Part shown: positions 1 to 6,695 of the stretch, piece by piece
Numbering within the stretch: position 1 is the stretch's first letter
Layout of the letters: every line of letters starts with the position of its first letter
Assembly (NCBI GenBank): GCA_036794395.1
Contig: DAIRGS010000035.1
Span: 1 to 36,420, forward strand
Direction of reading: 5' to 3'
Source of the DNA: DASXMX01 sp036794395
GTDB lineage: Bacteria; Planctomycetota; Phycisphaerae; Tepidisphaerales; Tepidisphaeraceae
Length of the DNA: 36,420 nt
The notes under the pieces: model-generated
Database searches by the model: none
What the model saw: only the letters and a program-made list of their open reading frames with translations
What the model was told of the DNA's origin: nothing
Made by a program: the position numbers and the translations under genes

Positions 1-1
1 C

Positions 2-496
2 CCCGCGGACGACCCCACCGACCCCGCCCCCGCCAACGCCTTCGCCCACCTGGACGCGTTCATCTATCTCGAACGCTCGATTGCCTCCAAGGGCATTTAC
101 CCCGCCGTGGACCCGCTGGCTTCGGCGAGCCGTGCGCTCTCGGCCGACATCGTCGGCGAAGACCACGCCCGCATCGCCCGCAAGGTGCAGACGATGCTTC
201 AGCGCTACCGCGACCTCCAGGACATCATCGCGATTCTGGGTGTGGATGAGTTGAGCGAAGAGGACAAGCTGACGGTGAGCCGGGCGCGTAAGATTGAGCG
301 GTTCTTCAGCCAGCCGTTCTATGTGGCCCAGCAATTCACCGGCAAGGAAGGCAAGTACGTCAAGCTCGCCGACACGCTCAAGAGCTTCGACGAAATCTGT
401 AACGGCGGTGCCGACGACCTCCCCGAACAGGCGTTCCTTTATGTAGGCGACCTGAACGAAGTCCGGGAAAAGGCCAAGGCGATGGCGTCTGCGTAG
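2..496 (+). CDS. atpD: ATP synthase F1 subunit beta, C-terminal part (5' end outside window)
   Basis: The reading frame is open from base 2 and ends at TAG 494-496, giving about 164 residues of the catalytic beta subunit of F1-ATP synthase. The visible part starts just after the nucleotide-binding core with PADDPTDPAP, continues through GIYPAVDPLAS, and holds the helix-turn-helix region RYRDLQDIIAILG followed by the VDELSEEDK loop, the DELSEED lever that pushes on the gamma subunit. It ends with the usual family tail (RFFSQPFYVAQQFTG). A GTG at 107 is internal, not a start. The usual next gene, atpC (epsilon), is not found downstream; accessory genes follow instead. A decayed copy of bases 191-248 lies near 5173. 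Identification is from sequence recognition and is very secure. Confidence 0.95.
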   Translation, partial: PADDPTDPAPANAFAHLDAFIYLERSIASKGIYPAVDPLASASRALSADIVGEDHARIARKVQTMLQRYRDLQDIIAILGVDELSEEDKLTVSRARKIERFFSQPFYVAQQFTGKEGKYVKLADTLKSFDEICNGGADDLPEQAFLYVGDLNEVREKAKAMASA

Positions 497-522
497 CGCG
501 CCAGTGGCGGAGGAAACGTGCC

Positions 523-778
523 GTGACCGTACGTTTTCATCCACATGCGCTTCAGCGGATCAGGGAGCGCAGTACAACTCGGGCCGAGGTCATCACCACG
601 GTGCGCACCGGCCGGAAGAAGGCCGCGAAGTTAGGCCGCTGGAAGTTCGCGCGCCGTTTCCCGTTCGGTAGACTCTGGCAAGGGCGAACCTCCTGCTTTT
701 GAGGAGATCGGCGCGATCGCAACGATCGATCCAGCTGGCGATTGGCTGGTGATTACAGTCATCGTGAAATTCTTCTAA
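523..778 (+). pseudogene. DUF4258-like protein, frameshifted
   Basis: A GTG at 523 with an AGGA-type ribosome site (510-515) opens a frame MTVRFHPHALQRIRERS that stops at TGA 700-702 after 59 codons. The neighbouring frame, from about 698, reads FEEIGAIATIDPAGDWLVITV and ends at TAA 776-778. Joined, the two halves resemble the DUF4258 family: an N-terminal HA-x-R-x-x-ER helix, a central RRFPF segment and a C-terminal DWLVITVIVKFF strand. One base too many or too few between about 667 and 700 would explain the break. DUF4258 genes are often followed by a DUF2283 gene, as here, and the pair has been regarded as toxin-antitoxin-like; that role is inference. A draft-assembly error is possible instead of true decay. 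Confidence 0.6.
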
Positions 779-790
779 AGGTGGCCACAC

Positions 791-1030
791 ATGAAACTCA
801 CTTACGATCCGCAATACAACGTTGCGTATATCCACCTAAAGAATAAACGAGGTCGAGTTCGCACGGTTGTTGTCAGCGATGAGTTGAATGTGGATGTTGC
901 GGCGGACGGCAGTATCTACGGCATCGAATTTTTGAACGCCAATGAGCAGCTAAACGCGGATCATCTTCAGGCCCTGGTGGTCGAAAACAAACTGTCCGGG
1001 AAGTCCTCAAGAATCGCGCTTGCCGTTTGA
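791..1030 (+). CDS. DUF2283 family small protein
   Basis: This is a 79-residue protein starting with MKLTYDPQYNVAYIHL, the hallmark of DUF2283: a short beta-hairpin protein with a Y-D-x-x-x-N/D-x-x-Y-I opening, then the DELNVDVAADGSIYGIEFLNA strand region. It lies 12 bases after the frameshifted DUF4258 gene with an AGGTGG ribosome site at 779-784, so the two form one unit. The molecular role of DUF2283 is not known. The frequent pairing with DUF4258 suggests a small regulatory or antitoxin-type partner. The protein itself looks intact, so if the pair is a toxin-antitoxin module only the toxin side is damaged. Confidence 0.75.
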   Translation: MKLTYDPQYNVAYIHLKNKRGRVRTVVVSDELNVDVAADGSIYGIEFLNANEQLNADHLQALVVENKLSGKSSRIALAV

Positions 1031-1120
1031 ACCTGGCGGATAATCGTTGGGCGCCGAATCCGAAGCGCCGTTTGGTTTCTTCTTCTTCCGAAGCAACCGC
1101 ATTTCAAATAAGCTCAACCG

Positions 1121-4075
1121 ATGGCATGGGAACCCGTAGAGCAATTGCTCCGCCAGGCGGTTCAATTTCACCAGGCCGGCCAGCTTGATGCTGCGGAGGG
1201 GCTGTATCGTCAGATCATCAAGCAAACCCCTTTCGATGGGAAAGTACTTCACCTCTTTGGAATGTTGCTTTTCCAGAAAGGTCAGCGAAAGGAGGGCCTG
1301 GATTTATTAAGACGAGCAATTGAAATCGATCCTACAATTGCCCTGTATCATGTGAATTTCGGTAGTGCCCTCGCGCAGGAGGGTCATATCCAGGAAGCGC
1401 TGGTTGAAACCCGCAAGGCCCTGGCGCTGACGCCGGGCGACGCTCAAACCCACTTCAATCTCGGGCGCCTTTTGGAAGCCTGCGAACAGTTGAACGAGGC
1501 GGCGGAGCATTATCGACAGGCGATTGCCATTCGTGGGGATTTCGCTGCGGCACATAACAATCTTGGGAACGTACTTTTTGCTCTTGGACGCGCGCAAGAG
1601 GCCGAAACATCGTATCGCGCATCGCTTCAATCGCGACCGCTGGATCCCAAGTCGCACAAAAACCTTGCCCGAACACTTCACGATCTGGGCCGTCTTGCGG
1701 AGGCGGCGGAACAGTATCAAACGGCGATGGGGCTCGATCCATCAGACGCGGAGATCCAAAACAATCTCGGGACAGTCCTGGCAAGCAGTCGTCGCTATGA
1801 TGATGCGATCGGCGCTTATCAGCGGGCGCTGTCGATCCGCCCCGATGATACGATGGCCATGACCAACCTCGGCAACTCGCTGAAGGAGATCGGGCGGCCC
1901 GCCGAGGGGATCGCCTTATTTCGACGGGCGTTAGAGCTGGGCGCCGATGTACGGACCGGAAATTGCCTGAACCTGGCAATTCATCTGCATCCGGATTACG
2001 ACCCGAAAAGTATTTACGATGTGCACCGAAGTTGGGAAGAACGGTTTGCACGACCGCTCGCGCCGTTAAGCGATTTTTTCCCTAACGACCCAAACCCATC
2101 CCGCCGGCTTCGGATTGGATACGTATCGCCGCAGTTCGGCGACCAGATCGTCGGGCACTGCATTATTCAGCTTCTGTCCAACCACGATCACGGGGCCTTC
2201 GAAATCGTCTGCTACTCCGACACGCGCAAGCTCGACTGGATGACCGATCGGATTCGGCCTGCCGCTGATGTCTGGCGCAACGTTGTTGGCCTTTCCGATG
2301 ATCAGCTTACATCGCTGATCCGCCAGGATCAGATCGACATCCTCGTTGATCTGAATATGCATATGGAGCGCAACCGCCTGCTGGTATTCGCCCGAAAGCC
2401 CGCTCCGATTCAGATCACGTGGATTGGCTACCCGAGTACGACCGGCTTACGCACAATCGACTATCGTCTCAGCGATCCGTATCTCGACCCACCCGCCGAG
2501 GATGGCGGGCCAGGGGACGATGAACAGTTCTACTCCGAACGCACGATTCGGCTCCCCGATTCGTACTGGTGCTATCAGCCGCTGGAAAATCTTCCGGCGG
2601 CAAATGAGTTGCCTGCGCTACGCAATGGGTACTTCACTTTCGGCTGCCTCAATAGTTTCATCAAGGTAAGCGATGCCACGGTGCGGCTATGGGCCGCGGT
2701 CTTGCGCAGCGTTGAGAATTCGAAATTGCTGATACTCGCCCCGGCCGGTTCGGCGCGCGATCGATTGCTTGCGCTATTCAAGGCGGAACAAATCGATTCG
2801 TCTCGTATCGGATTTCTCGACCGATGTGGGCGCCGACAGTACATGGAGCTTTATCATCAGGTCGACCTGGGGCTGGATACGGCTCCCTACACTGGTCACA
2901 CGACGACCCTTGACTCACTTTGGATGGGGGTTCCAGTTATGAGTTTGACAGGCGGGACAGCCGTCTCTCGTGGGGGCCTCAGTATTCTGTCGAATGTTGG
3001 GCTGGCCGAGTATTGCACACACCGCGACGGGGATTTTGTGGCGAAGGCAACGGCGGTTGCGGCCGATCTGAACCCACTGGCTGAACTTCGCAAAACGCTT
3101 CGTGAACGGATGCGATCGTCGCCGCTTATGGACGGCCGCACGTTTGCTGGAAACGTGGAGAGCGCTTATCGCCAGACATGGCAAAGGTGGTGCGAGACCC
3201 AGTCTCTCGCGCCGGCGGCCGCGGGTCTTTCTCGTTCGTTCGTTTCTGCCAAATCGCGGCCGGATCGCTATCACATCGTCACGCTCGAACCCGTGAATCA
3301 CCCGGAGTCAGCCGCTTTTGATGACCTTTCTCGCTTGTTGCAATTGTCCCTCGAATCGCTTGGGATTCCGGTTACAAGCGAACGAAACGTATTTCGATCG
3401 GATGCAGTGAACATCCTCCTTGGATACCATCTTTTGAAAGATCCGGTCAATGCTTTTTGGATTCCATTCCAACTTGAGCAGCTCAACGTGGAAGGCCGCC
3501 GCACTTCCGCATGGCTGGAGATCCTGTCCCGCGCTCCGGAGATCTGGGACTACGATCCGGGGAACATCGCCTATCTCGAATCGCGCGGCATCCGCACCGC
3601 CAAACACGTTCCGCTGGGCTTTCATCCGAAGTTGGGAACGATCCCGCAGCGCCCGGCGGACATTGATGTGCTTCATTACGGCATTATGAGCGAGCGGCGG
3701 GAGCGGATTCTCAACGATCTTTCGCGTCGCTGCCGGTTGCACGTTGCAACCAAACTCTTCGGAGCTCAAAGAGACGAGTTGATCGCCCGATCGAAGATCG
3801 TCTTGAACATCCACCGTTTCGAGGCGCCGATTTTCGAACAGGTGCGGGTCTCTTACCTGCTCAATAACGGCCGGTGCGTCGTAACTGAGGATTCTCCGTA
3901 TAACCCATATCGGGGAATGGCCATCACGAGCAACTTCGATCACGTTGTGGATCGGTGCTTGAGCCTTCTTCTCAACGACGCCGAGCGCCAGTCACTTGCG
4001 GAGTATGGCGCTCGGCAATTTGCATCGATGCCTATGACGGCCATGCTGAGCAGCCTGCTGAAAGAATCGCGGTAG
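1121..4075 (+). CDS. TPR / O-GlcNAc transferase-like (GT41) protein fused to a C-terminal glycosyltransferase-like domain
   Basis: This 984-residue cytoplasmic protein has three parts. Residues 1-290 are about eight tetratricopeptide repeats (repeated NLGxxL and A-x-x-x-YRxAL patterns). Residues 328-690 are a GT41/OGT-type catalytic region: RIGYVSPQFG at 331-340, QITWIGYPSTTG at 431-442, NSFIKVSD with K515 where the UDP-binding lysine of OGT lies, and HTTTLDSLWMGVPV from H593. Residues 714-984 form a second domain resembling CgeB/group-1 glycosyltransferases, with a DVLHYGIMSERR strand and an FEQVRVSYLLNNG motif near the end. The histidine expected in the first motif (N-H-P in human OGT) is Q342 here, while H346 is kept. 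Likely role: sugar transfer to proteins or to a surface polymer. The substrate cannot be read from sequence. The ATG at 1121 is the first start in frame. Confidence 0.85.
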   Translation: MAWEPVEQLLRQAVQFHQAGQLDAAEGLYRQIIKQTPFDGKVLHLFGMLLFQKGQRKEGLDLLRRAIEIDPTIALYHVNFGSALAQEGHIQEALVETRKALALTPGDAQTHFNLGRLLEACEQLNEAAEHYRQAIAIRGDFAAAHNNLGNVLFALGRAQEAETSYRASLQSRPLDPKSHKNLARTLHDLGRLAEAAEQYQTAMGLDPSDAEIQNNLGTVLASSRRYDDAIGAYQRALSIRPDDTMAMTNLGNSLKEIGRPAEGIALFRRALELGADVRTGNCLNLAIHLHPDYDPKSIYDVHRSWEERFARPLAPLSDFFPNDPNPSRRLRIGYVSPQFGDQIVGHCIIQLLSNHDHGAFEIVCYSDTRKLDWMTDRIRPAADVWRNVVGLSDDQLTSLIRQDQIDILVDLNMHMERNRLLVFARKPAPIQITWIGYPSTTGLRTIDYRLSDPYLDPPAEDGGPGDDEQFYSERTIRLPDSYWCYQPLENLPAANELPALRNGYFTFGCLNSFIKVSDATVRLWAAVLRSVENSKLLILAPAGSARDRLLALFKAEQIDSSRIGFLDRCGRRQYMELYHQVDLGLDTAPYTGHTTTLDSLWMGVPVMSLTGGTAVSRGGLSILSNVGLAEYCTHRDGDFVAKATAVAADLNPLAELRKTLRERMRSSPLMDGRTFAGNVESAYRQTWQRWCETQSLAPAAAGLSRSFVSAKSRPDRYHIVTLEPVNHPESAAFDDLSRLLQLSLESLGIPVTSERNVFRSDAVNILLGYHLLKDPVNAFWIPFQLEQLNVEGRRTSAWLEILSRAPEIWDYDPGNIAYLESRGIRTAKHVPLGFHPKLGTIPQRPADIDVLHYGIMSERRERILNDLSRRCRLHVATKLFGAQRDELIARSKIVLNIHRFEAPIFEQVRVSYLLNNGRCVVTEDSPYNPYRGMAITSNFDHVVDRCLSLLLNDAERQSLAEYGARQFASMPMTAMLSSLLKESR

Positions 4076-4189
4076 GTTTACAGTAATGCCTTTATGCGTG
4101 GTTCCGATGCCATTGCCAACGGTGAGCGATGGACAGTGTCGCCTCCGACTTGCGGGAAATGGCGCCGTGTCGATCACTTTCCAAACAAT

Positions 4190-4732
4190 TCAACCACTTC
4201 GACCGGGCGGCGAGGAGGTGGTAGAAGTGGAACATAGGTCATCAACCGCCGAGAACAACGCCTTAAGCAGGTGCCGTCCGGCTTCCTCGTATAAAAGATC
4301 AAACTGAAAGTTATATTCGGCCGGCACCTTCACAGAACCGTCAGGTCCAACCCACGGGTACTCGCAGTTCGCGGGAACCGCGCCTCCAGCTTTCACGGCA
4401 GGGGCGAGCAATTCGATCTTGCGGGCCAGCTTGCGGATCGCGGCAATCATCCACGAGCGATCCTTCTGCACGTGGCCCGATTGTAGCGCGAACTGTTGAC
4501 GTGCAATCACGGGAAGCGGCCCAGCGACGTAGGCATGACTCGACTGCAGCGTCTCAGGGTCAGTGCCTTGGCCACAGAGATAAGCCTTACAGATCTTCTC
4601 ACAAGCCATTTGGAGAAAATGGAGTTGTTGACAATTCGGAATCCCCGGATGCCGTAGCAGCTCGTCTCGCGTTTGCAGATCCACTTTGGCTTGCTTGGCG
4701 TATGCGATGCGCCAGTCCGCGAACTGTTCCAT
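4190..4732 (-). CDS. Hypothetical protein, possibly HEPN-like
   Basis: This is a 180-residue soluble protein. The N-terminal 60 residues (FADWRIAYAKQAKVDL, then QQLHFLQMACEKICKAYL) look like the opening helices of HEPN-type proteins, in which a helix with the pattern H-x-x-Q-x-A-x-E-K-x-x-K-A packs in a bundle. No canonical C-terminal R-x4-6-H RNase motif is evident, so nuclease activity is not claimed. The ATG at 4732 directly follows the TGA of the upstream gene, and a GGAGGG ribosome site lies within that gene's end, so the two are translationally coupled. It converges on the OGT gene, 114 bases away. No close functional relative is recognised. Confidence 0.6.
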   Translation of the reverse strand: MEQFADWRIAYAKQAKVDLQTRDELLRHPGIPNCQQLHFLQMACEKICKAYLCGQGTDPETLQSSHAYVAGPLPVIARQQFALQSGHVQKDRSWMIAAIRKLARKIELLAPAVKAGGAVPANCEYPWVGPDGSVKVPAEYNFQFDLLYEEAGRHLLKALFSAVDDLCSTSTTSSPPGRSG

Positions 4733-5080
4733 TCATTGCCCTCCGGTCGCGGCGACCACGGGGCGGGGCATTTCGGACCCAATGCGCCATTTGTTCGGCA
4801 GTTTTATTGAGCCACGTTGAATCTGATCAAATTCTTCGGGCGTCACTTCAACGATTACCGAGGGGCAATAGATGCCGCTCGCCGGATGCGGTCCGAAAAA
4901 TACTGGGCGGATTCCGTCCGCCGTCGTGTCTTGATTCACCTCAAGCAGCTTCACTGGTTCGTTTGGGGCAGACTCCAATTGAGCGTCCGCCAGTAGCCGA
5001 AAAATCTGAGCAATGCCGGGTTCCACCGAGAAATGCGCCTGGGCCAGCCGCAGCGCCACCGCCTCTTTCGAACGGTCCAT
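4733..5080 (-). CDS. Hypothetical protein, partner of the HEPN-like gene
   Basis: This is a 115-residue acidic, soluble protein that I do not recognise. It opens with MDRSKEAVALRLAQAHF and has a beta-rich C-terminal half (SVIVEVTPEEFDQIQRG). The frame allows an ATG at 5095, but the ATG at 5080 is preferred because a good AAGGAG ribosome site sits 6 bases in front of it. The stop overlaps no base with the next gene but abuts its ATG, which indicates an operon with the HEPN-like protein. Function is unknown. A paired antitoxin or adaptor role would be speculation based on gene order alone. Confidence 0.65.
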   Translation of the reverse strand: MDRSKEAVALRLAQAHFSVEPGIAQIFRLLADAQLESAPNEPVKLLEVNQDTTADGIRPVFFGPHPASGIYCPSVIVEVTPEEFDQIQRGSIKLPNKWRIGSEMPRPVVAATGGQ

Positions 5081-5172
5081 TTCAAACTCCTTCATCGCGC
5101 CGTTTGATCGTACGCGCCCAGCAGACGAGGAACAAGCGAGCCATCGAACATGTCAGCTATCAGCGGCCGCGC

Positions 5173-5265
5173 ACAATGCTCCAACGCTACGCCGACCTTC
5201 AGGGCATTATGCGATTCCGGGTGTCGATGCCCGCGAGGCTCGCTTAACCGAATCGCACACCGAAG
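5173..5265 (+). pseudogene. Decayed fragment of atpD (beta subunit C-terminal region)
   Basis: By eye about 47 of 58 bases of 191-248 in atpD match 5173-5229, with a single-base deletion near 5210. Restoring that base gives TMLQRYADLQGI then IAIPGVD, matching TMLQRYRDLQDIIAILGVD of AtpD. Weaker similarity continues (AREARLTESHTEA against SEEDKLTVSRARK) with about two codons missing, so the DELSEED loop itself is lost. No start, no flanking atpD sequence and no open frame remain. It lies between the minus-strand pair and the next plus-strand gene, about 5 kb from the intact atpD end. Confidence 0.6.
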
Positions 5266-5276
5266 CCCGTTCAGGG

Positions 5277-5282
5277 TATAAT
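5277..5282 (+). promoter_or_regulatory. Possible -10 element, leaderless arrangement
   Basis: A perfect TATAAT is followed by 7 bases and then the ATG at 5290. This spacing would place the transcription start on or next to the start codon. No convincing -35 hexamer is seen 17 bases upstream. A similar TATACT-8-ATG layout occurs before the TPR gene at 35941. Confidence 0.35.
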
Positions 5283-5289
5283 TCGTTCC

Positions 5290-5559
5290 ATGATGCCCGT
5301 CGACATCAATCACCGGCTGTACGACAAGCCCTTCAAGCCGTTCCGGATTCACTTGAGCGATGGCTCATACATCGCCGTCACCAACGCGGGAGTGGTGCTG
5401 GTGGGCGAATCCTCGGCAATCCTTCCCACCGAATTGGGCCACGACACCGAAGGATTTCCCGTCGTTAAGCGATGGCGAACCGTGGCGCTTGCGCACATGG
5501 TGCAGTTCAGCGATTTGGACGAACCGGTCGGCGGCAAAGGTCCGAAAAGAAAAGGCTGA
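5290..5559 (+). CDS. Hypothetical protein with PFKPFRIHLSDG motif
   Basis: This is an 89-residue protein whose opening YDKPFKPFRIHLSDGSYIAV matches a small-protein type I recall as common in planctomycete genomes, usually present in several copies. It is predicted to be mostly beta (RIHLSDGSYIAVTNAGVVLVG) with a final strand AHMVQFSDLD. Start could be ATG 5290 or the adjacent ATG 5293. It has no membrane segment and no known function. It is the first gene of a plus-strand run leading into the HicB-like/PIN operon, 52 bases before it. Confidence 0.65.
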   Translation: MMPVDINHRLYDKPFKPFRIHLSDGSYIAVTNAGVVLVGESSAILPTELGHDTEGFPVVKRWRTVALAHMVQFSDLDEPVGGKGPKRKG

Positions 5560-5611
5560 TAATGCAAGCCCGGCGAGCGAATTGTGATCGAGCCCAAATC
5601 GTGAGGTATCC

Positions 5612-5872
5612 ATGCTGACTTACAAGGCCATGTACAAGAACGTTCAAGGCGGCGTCCATGCCGAGGTTCTGGATTTTCCAGGCGCGATTACATTTGGTCG
5701 CGACCTGGACGACACCCGACAGCGGCTGGCGTCGGCGCTGGTGGACATGGCCGAGACAAATCTCTTAGCTGGCGAGGCGATGCTTTTGCCTGATCCGACG
5801 GTTACAAATGAGCAAGCCGATCTGTTAGAACCGATAACAGTGATCGTGGAATCTCGACGCTTGGAGGTTTAA
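5612..5872 (+). CDS. HicB-like antitoxin-type protein
   Basis: This is an 86-residue protein with the HicB-type partial RNase-H-like fold pattern: YKAMYKNVQGGVHAEVLDFPGAI (strands with the G-x-x-x-x-V-x-D-F-P-G turn), then FGRDLDDTRQRLASALVDMAE (helix). A C-terminal DNA-binding domain, found in many HicB proteins, is absent, so it is a short form. HicB proteins neutralise HicA mRNA interferases, but no HicA gene adjoins it. Four bases downstream the unknown 87-residue gene starts, and a PIN gene follows, so the three read as one operon. Function as an antitoxin is inference from fold and context. Confidence 0.7.
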   Translation: MLTYKAMYKNVQGGVHAEVLDFPGAITFGRDLDDTRQRLASALVDMAETNLLAGEAMLLPDPTVTNEQADLLEPITVIVESRRLEV

Positions 5873-5876
5873 ACTC

Positions 5877-6140
5877 ATGATCGCAGTGAAGGAAGCAATC
5901 CAGCGGGCGGCGGCATTCGCGGAGGATATTTACGGCGGAAGACCCGCGGGTTTTCGTGTTGAGGAGGTGGACTCGGCCGATGATCTATGGCTCATCACGT
6001 TGAGCTTCGAAGTCGAAAAACGCGCAACAATCCTGTCCCACGCTGCGTCGTTAACTACTTTGGAGCGCCAATTCAAGATATTTCAGGTCGACAAATCTGA
6101 CGGTAGTGTGCGATCGATGAAGATTCGGCAGGTGGGTTAG
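5877..6140 (+). CDS. Hypothetical protein of the HicB-like/PIN operon
   Basis: This is an 87-residue soluble protein with an N-terminal helix (VKEAIQRAAAFAEDIYG), a strand pair (GFRVEEVDSADDLWLITLSFEV) and a C-terminal strand (FKIFQVDKSDGSVRSMKI). I do not recognise a named family, though small proteins of this layout commonly precede PIN-domain genes. The ATG follows the upstream stop by 4 bases and the PIN gene begins 4 bases after its own stop, so co-translation is likely. It may be the direct antitoxin of the PIN protein; that is inference from order and spacing. Confidence 0.65.
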   Translation: MIAVKEAIQRAAAFAEDIYGGRPAGFRVEEVDSADDLWLITLSFEVEKRATILSHAASLTTLERQFKIFQVDKSDGSVRSMKIRQVG

Positions 6141-6144
6141 CCGC

Positions 6145-6630
6145 GTGGTCGATCTCATCGCAAAGCACCGATCGCGCGGGATTCTCATCGATACGAACAT
6201 CCTTTTGCTTTACATGGTCGGCCTGGTTGAACCGGCCATCGTCGCAAATCGTCGGTTCAAGCGCACAGAGACGTTTTCCCTTGAGGATTTTGAGATGCTT
6301 GAGGGAATACTGGAGGGTTTTCGCGTTGTGGTGACCACGCCGAGCATTTTGACAGAAACCAGCAATCTGCTCGGACAACTCGCGGAGCCCGCGCGTTCAA
6401 AGGTTTTCGAGGCGTTGGGACGCAGTATTGCCGTAATGAAGGAACGCTACGTTGCGGCCGACCGACTCCAACGCGAATCGATCTTCATAAGGTTCGGATT
6501 GACCGATTCGAGTATTCTTTTGGCCGCTAGAAATGGATTTCTGATTCTGACGGATGATTTTCCGCTTTCCAATTTCTTGGCGAGTGAGGGTCTAGACGTG
6601 ATCAACTTCAATCATTTACGGCTGGTTTGA
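6145..6630 (+). CDS. PIN-domain protein (putative toxin ribonuclease)
   Basis: This 161-residue protein has the PIN-domain acidic set: D16 in GILIDTNILLL, E71 in PSILTETSNLL, D121 in FGLTDSSILLAA and D137 in LILTDDFPL. These residues would bind Mg2+ or Mn2+ for RNA cleavage. The length is slightly above that of VapC toxins (about 130), the extra part being a loop at residues 28-60. The start is GTG 6145, four bases after the preceding stop; no ATG fits. Together with the two small upstream genes it forms a toxin-antitoxin-like operon. The target RNA cannot be read from sequence. Confidence 0.8.
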   Translation: MVDLIAKHRSRGILIDTNILLLYMVGLVEPAIVANRRFKRTETFSLEDFEMLEGILEGFRVVVTTPSILTETSNLLGQLAEPARSKVFEALGRSIAVMKERYVAADRLQRESIFIRFGLTDSSILLAARNGFLILTDDFPLSNFLASEGLDVINFNHLRLV

Positions 6631-6695
6631 GGGGATTTTCACTGCCCTGCCAGTGGTTTTTTGGTCCCCACGATAATGCAGTCGCCTCGATCCTC

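Noticed and set aside
4501..5247. 248-residue plus-strand frame over the HEPN-like pair
   Set aside because: Antisense to two coupled genes; only its last 40 residues resemble anything, and that is the atpD remnant reported separately.
6627..6695. Kinase start at TTG 6627
   Set aside because: It would overlap the PIN stop and add 23 residues without conserved features; ATG 6696 is simpler.
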